NCBI RefSeq assembly: GCF_020283565.1
Contig: NC_060062.1
Span: 30,130,251 to 30,194,250 of the forward strand
Origin: Trifolium pratense
Taxonomy: Eukaryota; Streptophyta; Magnoliopsida; Fabales; Fabaceae
Direction: 5' to 3'
Length of the DNA stretch: 64,000 nucleotides
How positions within the stretch are numbered: the stretch's first letter is position 1; the number at the start of each line of letters is the position of its first letter. The position numbers were made by a program, and so were the translations under genes. The notes beneath the pieces were generated by a model. It searched no databases, had not been told where the DNA came from, and worked only from the letters and a program-made list of their open reading frames with translations. This document shows, in pieces, positions 23,501-33,113 of the stretch.

Positions 23501-26136
23501 ACAGCATACACATTTTCAAAATCTTTTTGTGCTTCTTCTTCTTTACATGATTCAAGCTGACGGAGACAAATTTCAATCTCCTTGTCCCATTCCTCCTCCA
23601 AATCATCGATGGAATTAACAATTACTCTCTCTAAAGGTAAGGATGGTGTTTCTTCCACTAAGACATCTTCTACCACTTCCTCAATCACGTCAACCTTGTA
23701 ACATTGTGGCTCCTCATCATGGTGTTTCATAGCTTTGAACACGTTAAACATGACTTGTTCCCCATGTGTTCTCAACATAAGTTCTCCCATCTCAACATCA
23801 ATCAATGCTCTTCCGGTAGCTAAGAATGGTCTACCCAACAACAATGGTTCTACATCTGCATCATCTTCCATATCAAGGATGACGAAATCCGCCGGGAAAA
23901 CAAACTCCGCAACTCTTACCAACACATCATGTAGTATGCCATATGGATGTACTATTGATCGATCAGCCAAAGAGAGTTGCATTTTTGTAGGTTTAGCAAC
24001 GGCTCCCGGAATCTTTTTCATCATTGACAATGGCATGAGATTTATGCTTGCTCCCAAATCACATAGAGCTCGACCAACGGAAATGTTGCCAATAGAACAT
24101 GGGATAGTAAAACTTCCCGGATCTTTCTTCTTTTGAGGAAGCTTCTTTTGAATTATGGCGCTACATTCCTCTGTCATATCAACTGTGTCATCATCAAGAG
24201 GTTTCCTTTTCTTTGTCAAGAGATCTTTCATGAATTTGGCATAGACAGGCATTTGTTCCAACACTTCAGCAAAAGGAATGTTAATTTGGAGATCATGAAG
24301 CATCTTCATAAATTTTTTGAATTGTTGATGATCATTAGCCTTTGCCTTCTTCTTGCGCGGATATGGCAATTTAGCATGGACAGAACTTTCTTTCTCCTCT
24401 ACACCCTTGCCTTTCTTTTCAACTAACTTCTCATCATTCTCTTTTTCAATTTTTTTCTCTTTCTCATCTTCAACTAACTCCTCTTTCTCACTCTCAATCA
24501 TTTTTTCTAACTCATTCTCAACTTCTCCCTCATTCTCATGTTCAACTTCTCCCTCAACATTATTTTTTTCTTTCACTCCCTCAACACTAGGCTCACTCTT
24601 TTTCTTCGTTACAATCTCAGGTGAAGGAACCACTCTATTTCTCAAATTAATCGCCTTGCAACTTTCATTCCTCGGATTATCCTTTGTAGAACCTTCAAAA
24701 CCATTATTTTGAGTAGCCGCGAATTGCCTTGACAATTGCCCAACTTGAGTTTCCAAGTTCTTAATTGAAGCTTCATGATTCTTGTTGGCAATATCTTGGT
24801 TGGTTTTCATTTGATCTTGGCTAACCTTCATAGCTTCGAAGTTCCCTTGCGTCACCTTTATGAATTGAGTAAGTGTATCCTCTAATTGAGAAGGTCTCCT
24901 TTGTTGGGAGTTTTGTGAAGAAGATTGTTGTTGAGATTGATTTGAGTTTTGATTTCCTCCCCAACCAAAGTTTGGATGATCTCTCCAACCTGGGTTATAA
25001 GTGTTTGAATATGGATCATACTTTGGGTTGTTCCTTTTGAAGTTGGCTAGGTACTTTGCCTCTTCTGACCCTTCAGGAAAACATTGGCCATTAGCATGCC
25101 CTTGTCCACAAAAATCACATTTCACTTCATTAGCTGCCATGACTGGCATTTGGGCATTAGGAGTGCTAGTGAGGTGTTTCAACACAGCTGCCATTTGAGA
25201 ATTCATCAATGTAGATTGGGCCAAAAGAGCAGTTTGAGTATCGAGCTCTATCATGCCTGCCTTCTTCTTTGCACCACGATCATTTTCAACTCTGTACTCA
25301 TTTTGAGCCATGGACTCCACCAACTCTCTAGCTTGAGTTTGATTTTTATTTTTCAAAGATCCACCTGCCGATGCATCTAGAAACATTCTAGTTTGAGCTC
25401 TCAATCCTTGTGTGAAATGCTGCATTTGAGTATGACTATCGAGCCCATGCTTAGGACACTTCTTCAGGCTCAGTTTGAATCTTTCCCAGGCATCATACAA
25501 TGTTTCGGAGTCTCCTTGCTCAAAACTTGTAATGTCAGCTCTTCTTTCCAAATACTTGTGAATTGGAAAGTACCTATCCATGAACTTCATCTCTAGCTCT
25601 TGCCAAGTATTGATGGTGTTAGGTGGTATTGTGTCCAGCCAGTCTTTAGCTCTTCCAGTTAACGAGTACTTGAAAAGCCTTAATCTTTTATCTGATTCAG
25701 ATACTCCTGGTGGGTCTGTATAGTCACAAGCTTCATAGAAATGCTCCAGGTGCAGATTTGGACATTGTGTTTCTGCCCCTGAGTATTGATTCTCTTTGAG
25801 GGCGCTGAGCACTGAATTCTTGATATCAAATGACACATGATTTCGCGGTTGGAAACCCAGATTGGCAAGCTCTCCATTGTTTCTTTGCCCATAGTCACCT
25901 AACATCCTCTCAGGCACAACTGGTGGAGGTGGTGGTGGATTTTCAGCCATGATGTTGGCTTCGTTGTCCGATGTGTTTGGACTAGAAACCGCTTCTTCAC
26001 TACTTTCTTGTGCAACACCTGCTAACCGGGCAGCCTCTCGGGCTAACCGAACTGCTTTCCTGTTTGCTTTAGCTGTTTTCTCTATTTCAGGATCAAAGAC
26101 AAGTTCTCTTGCTACTCTCCTACCTTGCATAAACAA
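20560..26136 (-). CDS. Gag-Pol polyprotein of the Athila-lineage Ty3/gypsy element
   Basis: A single 1858-aa ORF encodes all retrotransposition functions. Gag has the retrotransposon gag region (~130-260, including AKDWLDTIPP) and a zinc knuckle CDFCGQGHANGQC (340-352; spacing C-x2-C-x3-H-x4-C). The aspartic protease motif DLGAS is near 691. Reverse transcriptase spans ~975-1150 with RMCIDYRRLN and the active site VFMDDF near 1137. RNase H starts at FELMCDASDYAVGAV (~1286). The integrase has an HHCC finger (~1493-1536) and a D, D, E triad near 1564, 1623 and 1659. The C-terminal region is present. No frameshift or stop interrupts it. A Glu/Lys-rich spacer (~525-585) separates Gag from protease. 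Confidence 0.97.
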   Translation of the reverse strand: MFMQGRRVARELVFDPEIEKTAKANRKAVRLAREAARLAGVAQESSEEAVSSPNTSDNEANIMAENPPPPPPVVPERMLGDYGQRNNGELANLGFQPRNHVSFDIKNSVLSALKENQYSGAETQCPNLHLEHFYEACDYTDPPGVSESDKRLRLFKYSLTGRAKDWLDTIPPNTINTWQELEMKFMDRYFPIHKYLERRADITSFEQGDSETLYDAWERFKLSLKKCPKHGLDSHTQMQHFTQGLRAQTRMFLDASAGGSLKNKNQTQARELVESMAQNEYRVENDRGAKKKAGMIELDTQTALLAQSTLMNSQMAAVLKHLTSTPNAQMPVMAANEVKCDFCGQGHANGQCFPEGSEEAKYLANFKRNNPKYDPYSNTYNPGWRDHPNFGWGGNQNSNQSQQQSSSQNSQQRRPSQLEDTLTQFIKVTQGNFEAMKVSQDQMKTNQDIANKNHEASIKNLETQVGQLSRQFAATQNNGFEGSTKDNPRNESCKAINLRNRVVPSPEIVTKKKSEPSVEGVKEKNNVEGEVEHENEGEVENELEKMIESEKEELVEDEKEKKIEKENDEKLVEKKGKGVEEKESSVHAKLPYPRKKKAKANDHQQFKKFMKMLHDLQINIPFAEVLEQMPVYAKFMKDLLTKKRKPLDDDTVDMTEECSAIIQKKLPQKKKDPGSFTIPCSIGNISVGRALCDLGASINLMPLSMMKKIPGAVAKPTKMQLSLADRSIVHPYGILHDVLVRVAEFVFPADFVILDMEDDADVEPLLLGRPFLATGRALIDVEMGELMLRTHGEQVMFNVFKAMKHHDEEPQCYKVDVIEEVVEDVLVEETPSLPLERVIVNSIDDLEEEWDKEIEICLRQLESCKEEEAQKDFENVYAVEEKASGKEDLKVTIPELKELPPHLKYVFLGEDASQPAIISSRLSSLEAEKLTRVLRENKEAMGWSISDLKGISPGFCMHKIKMEDEYKPVVQPQRRLNPTMKEVVKKEVLKLLEAGMIYPISDSAWVSPVHVVPKKGGMTVVRNEKNELIPTRTVTGWRMCIDYRRLNSATRKDHFPLPFMDQMLERLAGQAYYCFLDGYSGYNQIVVDPEDQEKTAFTCPFGVFAYRKMPFGLCNAPATFQRCMLSIFADMMEDTIEVFMDDFSVFGKSFDKCLANLNAVLKRCISTNLVLNWEKCHFMVKEGIVLGHKISSKGIQVDQAKIEVIKELPPPVNVKGVRSFLGHAGFYRRFIKDFSKIAKPLSNLLVKENEFKFDDECLNAFVVIKEKLVTAPIIVAPNWDLPFELMCDASDYAVGAVLGQRHAKFFHAIYYASKVLNENQINYTTTEKELLAIVFALEKFRSYLIGSKVVVFSDHSALKYLLTKGDSKPRLLRWVLLLQEFDLEIKDKKGVENVVADHLSRLENPMVTTKEKCINEEFPDEKLLMVSKRPWFADMANFKAGNEIPEDYSYQQKKKFFRDANFYFWDDPYLFKVGQDGLIRRCVDEEEAQSIMWHCHSSPYGGHHSGPRTAAKVLQSGFFWPTLFADCVEFARRCDNCQRTGNVSKRDEMPLNQMLEVEPFDCWGIDFMGPFPSSRSNLHILVCVDYVTKWVEAIPCQANDSHTVVKFLKENIFTRFGVPRILISDGGKHFCNKYLENVLEKYNVKHKVATPYHPQTSGQVEVSNRQLKQILEKTVSTSRKDWSMKLNDTLWAYRTAFKTHLGFSPYQLVYGKSCHLPVELEHKAYWAVKFLNFDAGLAGEKRLLKLNELEEWRMQAYENAVIFKARTKKYHDKGLVRKEFKKGQQVLLFNSRLRLFPGKLMSRWSGPFVIKEVFPHGAVEIFTPGEEEKSFKVNGQRLKFYKGGDFNRHKVAVLFEDP

Positions 26137-26308
26137 TCAGAAAATACCTTAAGAAGCAACTGCACTACACAAGAATGAAAATGAAAATAAAATTCAGATC
26201 TTATTTTTCTGTATATATATATTTATAATTAAAATAAACAAAAACTTAATCAATAAAACAATAAAATTTCAAAGTATGACTCAATTGCCTTGTTGATTTA
26301 ATCAACAA

Positions 26309-26326
26309 TCCCCGGCAACGGCGCCA
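26309..26326 (-). promoter_or_regulatory. Primer-binding site for tRNA-Asp (Athila-lineage element)
   Basis: The plus strand reads TCCCCGGCAACGGCGCCA, identical to the 3' end of plant tRNA-Asp. On the element's own strand this is its complement, six bases inside the 5' LTR. Confidence 0.92.
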
Positions 26327-26332
26327 AAAACT

Positions 26333-27511
26333 TGATAGAAATTTAGCAAGTGTACTAAATAGCCGTCAAGTAGTATAATAAAATCGTTCTTTCCGCAGGG
26401 ATTGTTGTAAATCAATTGTAATTTGAAGACATACTCATGTAAATTGACATAAATTGTAAAAAGGGGGTTCTTGTTTGGTTTCAAGTTCAAACTTTTAAAC
26501 TTTGGAATTGCTTTGGTGTTTAGATTGATGTAAGAAAAGCGATTGGTCCTTTTTGGGTCATCTAATTACTATTTCTCTTGGTAACGCCATGTATGATAAC
26601 GAATTATTCAAATTAGTTTCATGATTTGATTAAAACACAATTGATTATGCCCAATGTCTTGGTAACATAATCCTCTCTCATGATCATCAATCCCTAATTT
26701 CTTAGTAAGACCTATGATCATGTGAGGAAGAAAAACTTTAATCTCTTAATCTCAATTAACAATCCAAAATTTCTTAAGTGAAAATTAATTGATCAATCGT
26801 TCCTAGATCGATGATTTATTCCTATCGTCATAGTAAAACAAATCATTGCAATCATCATATAAGTCGCGAATTCATACAAAGCATTAAGCACAAAGAACAA
26901 TCAATAGAAACTAACTTCGTAATTCATTAATCATATCATATGACAATCACATAGTTCAAGATCAAAAGTAATTAGAATCACCTAAGGACCAATCATGAGA
27001 ATTTAGCTAGACATTGCAAATTCAGAAATTACATCAAATAAAATGAAAGAAAGCATGATTACAAGAAGAATCTTGATGTGTTTCCACACTTGAATCCTTG
27101 CTTGGTCGCTCTTGATCCTCCAAAATCGCTCCAATAGCTGTTCTTTTGCGTAAAAATTCGATAATGATCCAGATCTGATGTTTCCTTTTTATAAAAATGA
27201 TCAAAAGTAACGTTTTCCGCCTGAGGCACAGAATTTCCGCCTCAGGCGTAAAGAATTACGTTTCAGGCACAGCTTTTTCCGCCTGAAACGGCAAAACAGA
27301 GAGCAATCTTGGTTCTTCAGTGAAATTTCCGCCCCAGGCGGAAAAACTTCCGTTTTAGGCGTAAAAATACTATACAATCCACCAATTTTCATTTGCTATC
27401 TTTCTTCGCATGTAGCTTCAAATCAATGTTTCATTCTTCATGATTTAGGTCAAAAACCTCTAAAAATACTTGAAAATGGTCTTTATTTCCATGTAATGAC
27501 TAATGTCATCA
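26333..27511 (-). repeat. 5' LTR of the Athila-lineage element
   Basis: The 1179 bp show no difference that I noticed from 15554-16732. It carries the promoter for the element, with the hairpin cluster at about 27218-27364. The ACATG duplication at 27512-27516 follows it. Confidence 0.95.
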
Positions 27512-27721
27512 ACATGCGAGCCTCCACCAATGGAAAGTAAAAAGGAATGTCACTTGAAAAAGGAGCATTATTCTTCTCTAAAGTGGAAGAGCACATATTA
27601 CCAAGGCTTGGCTATTAGAGGATGGGGGCACTTGACTCTTTATGTCAAGTTCATGGAATTCCTACCAAACAAGAGGAAGAAGAAGGATGATGTGTTCTTT
27701 TTGTCATATATGCCACCCTAA
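27512..27721 (+). pseudogene. C-terminal part of the split ORF of the non-autonomous element
   Basis: The frame continues from 15553 across the duplicated ACATG and ends at TAA 27719-27721. It is basic, with KRKKKDD near the end, and contains GWGHLTLYVKF. No known domain is recognised. The downstream text CGCTTAATGGGAGGCAACCC (27759-27778) is a conserved non-coding word of Athila-related elements; its reverse-complement relative is seen at ~20505-20523 beside the pol stop. Confidence 0.6.
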
Positions 27722-29161
27722 CGATTGGTGATGAGTCAAGCTAATGACGGTAAAGAAGCGCTTAATGGGAGGCAACCCATCAGATATGTTTTTTTTTTTT
27801 TTTTTCAGTCTTTAATTTTTCAAAAAAAAAAGAGTCAGTCATGGTCGTTGTTTGCTGACAATCCCCTACGTTTCATCCTTTTTTTACTTTGTTTATTATC
27901 AAGTTGAATGTTTTTATGTCTTTACAGAATTGTCAGTGTGTTAACACCTGAATTTGCATGATGAGAATCTCTTAGACTTGCACATAAAAGAATAACTGAC
28001 GTGTGACTGCTCATGAAAGCGCGATGGTTCAAGAGACAAAGAGATGAATAGGAAAGATGGAGTTTTGCACGGTGTACTAGTTCAACTTCAGATACCTCAG
28101 CTGGTGAGCATATTGAGCCAAATAAATTCCACGGTATACCATTTTCTTTCACATCTTATGAGTGTATCCATGCTTTGTATATTTTCTAGAACTTGCGACT
28201 ATTCTATACTGTTGATTGGTTTTGCATTTACACACATAGAGGCACATTTGTTTGGTGTTCTGAGCCTTTTCAAGCTACCCCGTTATTATTTATCCGTTGC
28301 TAAACCATTTTGAGCCAAAAAAAAAAAAATATTCCTCTTTTCTTTCGGTGACATACCAAATTATAAGCCTTTTTGATCTGAAAATTTTTATCTGTTTGCC
28401 CTCCTTGGAGTTAGGTAGAAGCTTTAAATTTCCTTGTCATGACATCATTTTAAGTTTGGGGTTGCTTCTGGAATTAGCAACATCTTAAGTTTGGGGTAGG
28501 GGTACTAGAGAACTTGAAAAAAAAAAAAGAGAGAATAATAGAGACTCTAAAAAAATAATTGAGTTTCTTAAAAAAGAATAAAAAAATAATAAAGAGCCAT
28601 TTAAGCATGAAAAATAATGGCATCTTAAAAAAAAAATTGAAAAATAAGTTCTCTAAGTACCTGATTAACAATGAATTGAGATCCCGTAATGGTAATTCTT
28701 TAACAAGGAATAGTAGTGGATATCTAACTCCAATTTAGCCTACTTTTTCCAAAATTATCCCACCATTTACCCAAGCCAGGTTATAACCTTCAAGACCTCA
28801 AAAATGTGTGTTATGTATTTACTTTGATTGACGTTTAGAATTTTTTCAAGCTTATGGTAAAATAGCATTTGCATGTTGATGGAGTGAATACCCTGTCAAA
28901 TTGAGTGAAATGGTGAGTGAGAGATAAGGTTGAACTTGGACATCGTGGGGAACGGTCATTGGACTGAATCTGATTGAAGTCTTAGATGTCAGAGTGCTGA
29001 TTGAGCAGAATCACTGAAGTTAAGACCGGTGGTTCTATCGCCGGATGAAGAAAAAAAATTTATGAGATTTTTATCATTCAAATTAATTTGTTAATTCCCT
29101 GACCGTTTTGTTTTGACAGGCATGTCACTTGAGGACAAGTAACAGTTCAAGTTTGGGGTTG
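27722..29161 (+). other. 3' internal region of the non-autonomous element
   Basis: This is non-coding. It contains T and A tracts, the words AAGTTTGGGGTTGC and AAGTTTGGGGTAGG (28452-28501), and a terminal polypurine region TTCAAGTTTGGGGTTG ending at 29161. These words match the complement of the nested element's 3' region, so the two elements share 3' sequences. Confidence 0.7.
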
Positions 29162-30432
29162 TAATGACAGTCTGTCATTCTATGTTTTGAGTAGCAATTT
29201 TATAGTATTTTAATAAGTTTTTAGATATAATTACATGGTTTAGAGATGATTCTAGCAAGAGTTGATACATCACAAAGAATTTGAAGATAAATTACAAAAC
29301 GGGCAAATTTCTGGAAAAATCACACCGCAACTCATCAACATCATGGCACGATTATTAGCTACCAAGAATTGAAGATTTTATGAAGAATTATGGGACGATC
29401 GATCACACAATCAACCGTTGCCAAATAGAAGAGTTGCAAATAATATTTAATTTTATATTTTATATTATTTAGCATGTGTTAAATATATGACATGTAGTAC
29501 AATATTAGCCCAAGAAAAGAAGAAAAACGGTTTGCTGGCCCAAAAAGAAAGTAAAATTGTGATTGGCTTATGTGGCTAAAAGAAAACATTAGGTTTCATG
29601 GATAATATATATAAGGCATCACGCACAGCAGCAGAGGAAGAAAAAAAGGCGGAATCACGCAGGCTTTTGGAGAAGGAACGGAAGTGATAGAACGGCAGAT
29701 ACAACAACATAGCTTCTTGGTTTATTTTCTCTCTTGATCACTCTATGTTGCTTATTAAATTAATTATGAGTAACTAAGTCTCTATTGATTAGAATTAGTA
29801 GATGATCTTCCTTGAATTGATTTGAACCATGTAAATTGTTGAGGATCCTTGGGACCTTTTTAGTATTATTGTTATTCAGTTATTTCTGCCCTTAATGCTT
29901 TTTATGAATTGACGAATTTATGAATTGAATTTAGGAATCGAATGATTACTAACCATAACTTTTGAAACCTGAATCTGAAATAATTGTTTGGTCAATAGTC
30001 GTTTTAGAGATATCGGATTATTGTACTATGATAAATAGAATTAACGTGCATAAATCTTTCTATGAATTTGAATTGACCTAAGACATTAGGGAATTATTTT
30101 TATGGAAAAGGGTTCTTAGTCATTAACACTGATCTGAACTATTTAGTTAATTCATCGTGACAATAAGAGTGAAGAGGAAGCCTAGGACCGCATTTACCAA
30201 ATCATGAAGAGGAAGTGAATCGAAAATTCTAATCATCCGTTAATCTTTATTAAAAATCATCTCTTTAGATTACTGTCTGAAAACCAAATATATGCCAAGC
30301 ATACCCCCTTTTTATTTACGTCCTAAATACGATACAATTGTTTTGTCGAGATTGGAACAATCCCTGCGGATACGAACTTTATAAATTTTATTACTTAACG
30401 ATAAGTTAGTACACTTGCTAATTTTGTCATCA
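29162..30432 (+). repeat. 3' LTR of the non-autonomous element
   Basis: The 1271-bp LTR is nearly identical to 13643-14914, with about six substitutions and a one-base A-run length difference seen by eye. The flanking duplication TATAA lies at 30433-30437. Confidence 0.93.
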
Positions 30433-30568
30433 TATAACATATTGGCACTAATGCTCATATAAAACCATTTAACTATAATAATGGTTTCGGTGTATAACGC
30501 CATGAAACCATTTAACTAGACTAATAGTTTCAGTGTATAACGGTATGAATCCATTTTTGCTGTGGAAT
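30433..30568. repeat. Palindromic ~43-bp tandem array, right part
   Basis: This is the continuation of the array at 13264-13642, with two further units (ATGGTTTCGGTGTATAACGC, then a diverged ATAGTTTCA unit). It ends in ATCCATTTTTGCTGTGG. Read inverted, the end CCACAGCAAAAATGG is a plausible mutated CACTA terminus. Confidence 0.75.
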
Positions 30569-31735
30569 GGTTTCAAAGAGTTGTTCTACAAAATTATTCG
30601 ATGTACTTAATAGTTTTAGATGTACTCCGACAATCAATTAGTCATTCACTCTCTCAAAACAAAAGCCTACCACTCCTCTTATCAGTACCCCAACCCAATT
30701 AAATTGATTTTAATTTATCGACGAAAGTACATATTTTAAATCAACTTAATTAATTGTGAAATAAATTTAAATTTTTAAGACGATATAAAACCAGAGAGAG
30801 TGAGGTATCCCCAACCGTTCCAAATAATTCAAAATACCCTAAATAAAATTTTGGGAACATTTTATTAATACCTGATATTTATAAAAGCATATTTACCTCA
30901 TTTAATTAACTAAAAATAGTTCCAGGTCTCAGAAAAATACCTAACTGGTCCCAAAATTCCCAGAATTATTATTTTTCTGTAAAAACAATAAAAATATTTG
31001 GAGTCTCCTTGCCACCGCACGCGCCCCCACGCGCCGCCAGTGAGAGTGGGCGTGGAGGCGCGTCACTGTTCATCATCTTCCCCACCCATTTTCTGCAGAA
31101 ACGGGTCGACGACCCGGTTCGTCGACTCAATTCGTTCTCCCTCAACAATCAACGAAACTCGACGTTCTTTATACGGTTTTGATCGTCGTTCGATTTTATG
31201 AATGTTTCCGGTATTAGTTTTCGAAATCGGTGATCGAATCACATATAAAATGTGGCCGAAATTGAGCAAGCAAAAATAGAAAGTTCTTCCGTTATGATTA
31301 TTACACGTGTAAAATCATCTGATGACTGTGAATGACTTATGCACCATACATAAGAAAAGGCTTATGCACATTAACCGTAGCCCACCCCCCATGGAATTAT
31401 GGAGAAAAACACGTTCGATGTATGCGAACTAATTATAACCATTTGATGTCTGGAATGCGAACGAGGCTCTTATATAAGGCATGTCCCACCTTCTTCACCC
31501 TTATTTGAACAATTTGCAAAATTTGCAAAAACCCCTCTCAAAACGGGAAAAATCAACAAAATCAAGAAGTTGTTGGTCATTGTTGATCGAAATCACCTAA
31601 CAAGTAAGGAACAAAGCATCAAACAAGAGGCAAGTCCATATTTCCATCGATCCTAGTTTATTTTTTTCCTTTTACCGACTATTATGTTTCACTTTGTAGA
31701 AAGCAAATGTTGTATAAGGCGTTCGCTTTCTAGTA
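30569..31735. other. Unassigned sequence with a GC-rich patch
   Basis: I see no gene. A GC-rich island at ~31008-31150 contains palindromes such as CGGGTCGACGACCCG and ACGCGCCGCC. A TATATAAGGC box at ~31470 is followed by a C/A-rich stretch that looks like a transcript leader. This could be an old LTR, but no flanking duplication or partner was found. Confidence 0.4.
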
Positions 31736-31937
31736 GGATATGGATTCAGTGAATTCACACATATACTGACTGCAGTGCAATTGGCCACATATAAACCGCC
31801 CGATCTATCGGACGGTTCAGGTTTTAAAATCAGATTTTATAATTAAAATCTGACCTTAAAATCTGAGCCGTCTGATCTTGATCAGACGGTCCAAATCTAC
31901 TGACTGCATGCAGTCGACTTCACAGAATCCAAATCCC
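31736..31937. mobile_element. Mutator-type MITE with 9-bp TSD
   Basis: A 202-bp non-coding element is flanked by perfect TTTCTAGTA duplications (31727-31735, 31938-31946). The terminal inverted repeats are GGATATGGATTCAGTGAA and, from the other end, GGGATTTGGATTCTGTGAA. Each is followed by ACTGACTGCAGT or ACTGCATGCAGTCAGT. Internal palindromes include CCGTCTGATC/GATCAGACGG. The 9-bp duplication points to the Mutator superfamily. Confidence 0.9.
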
Positions 31938-32330
31938 TTTCTAGTATGCTTTTACGAGATCTGATCTGATGTGATCAGATTAGGGACCTGGAGTGCAGTC
32001 AGCACCCTTGACTGCACATGCAGTCACTGAAATCAGAACCGTTTGATTGAGATCAGACGGCTTATATTTAAAGATCAGAGTTATATATTTTCGCCACAAA
32101 GTAATAGTACACTTACTGACGGATGTTTCTGCCAATAAGTTAAAGGCGTTTTGCAGTACACTTTTGGACGAAGTTACTGGCGGAATTCTCAGTCAGTAAA
32201 TTTACCGGTGCTCTGGTTTTATTGGAAGATTGATTCTGCCACTAAATGTGTAGTTACTAGCGGAAATTAGGACTTTTGTGACGGAAAAATTCTGCCACTA
32301 AATCAATGTTTTCTAGTTCTGTGTTTAAGG
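31938..32330. repeat. Transposon remnants, including a CACTA-like end
   Basis: From ~31985 to 32065 the sequence has CAGTCAG and CAGACGG words like those of the neighbouring MITE and may be a diverged relative. From ~32100 to 32323 it has recurring 'ttactgRcgga' and 'tctgccactaaat' words and ends in TTTTCTAGTTCTGTG. The end, inverted, is CACAGAACTAGAAAA, close to the CACTACTAGAAA terminus of CACTA elements. No coding sequence was found. Confidence 0.5.
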
Positions 32331-33113
32331 GCATATTGTTTCATACTTGTTCTGTGTTTAATAGATCATTGAAAAGAAAAAAGAACAGAAAAACTATGTG
32401 TTCACATGACTTAGTATAGTACTCCCACCACTGAATGCATAATACAGTGCACCAGAACAAGTGGATTTTATATTGTATTAACTCTTAAAATTTGAGAGTT
32501 GGATCTAACTCGACCTTTTGGTTGTTATACATATTATATTCAGATTAGTATTATGATGTTGTATTGCAATTAAATGATTTGAATAAAGAAACCACCTCAC
32601 AAATTCCGATCATTTTTTGTTTTCAGGATATTATAATGTTAATTAATTACCTCCAAAAAACAATTTAATGATAGACCAAACATTTAAAAATCCATCTATA
32701 ACAAATGTTGAAAGAATTACAGATTCTCCTAAGCCTCAGAAGCAAGTAATCATAAAAACACAATATATTAATTTAATTAGTCAAAATTGTATTCAAATAT
32801 TTAAAATTGCATCGTGGCTTCTTGGATGTTTCTACACAATTTTCCATTGAAAATTGCATTGTTGCTTCTCTTACTCTTCATTGCATTATTCTCCTTTATA
32901 TTTTATTAGTACTGTGTTCACATGCTTTTGTACTCACAGTCTCACTCTCACCACTTAAATGAATAAAATAAGTGATGGACCCAACCCTACCCAATAATGC
33001 CTTCGCGGATGTTTCTTTATATTTTCCCACCAACTTGCTATTTAATTTGCTGACTTGCTACCATTCCATTCACCTCACAATTCATCTTTTCAATTCTTTC
33101 TTTTTCTCAAAAA
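32331..33113. other. 5' flank of the resistance gene
   Basis: This is AT-rich non-coding sequence. The segment 33010-33113 is C/T-rich with a TTTATATTTT motif at ~33014 and resembles a promoter and leader. No other gene was recognised. Confidence 0.5.

Larger units (their letters stand above)
15554..27511 (-). mobile_element. Complete Ty3/gypsy retrotransposon, Athila lineage, nested insertion
   Basis: The LTRs are 15554-16732 (3') and 26333-27511 (5'), each 1179 bp and with no difference noticed on visual comparison. ACATG duplications lie at 15549-15553 and 27512-27516. On the minus strand the order is LTR, tRNA-Asp primer site, gag-pol, a GC-rich repeat block, a 490-aa ORF, polypurine tract and LTR. 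A third ORF between pol and the 3' LTR fits the Athila lineage. All ORFs are open and the LTRs look identical, so the insertion is very recent and the element may be autonomous. Confidence 0.95.
13643..30432 (+). mobile_element. Non-autonomous LTR retrotransposon, interrupted by a nested Athila element
   Basis: The LTRs are 13643-14914 and 29162-30432, flanked by TATAA duplications (13638-13642 and 30433-30437). A primer-binding site matching tRNA-Asp follows the left LTR. The polypurine region AAGTTTGGGGTTG precedes the right one. Without the nested insertion the element is about 4.8 kb and encodes only one short ORF, so it needs proteins from a relative. Its polypurine region, primer site and part of the 3' internal sequence (around 28450-28510) match the nested Athila element, suggesting that lineage as the helper. 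The LTRs differ by about six substitutions and one indel. Confidence 0.92.

Noticed and set aside
30998..31201. 67-aa ORF in the GC-rich patch
   Set aside because: Driven by local GC content; no recognisable motif, splice context or continuation.
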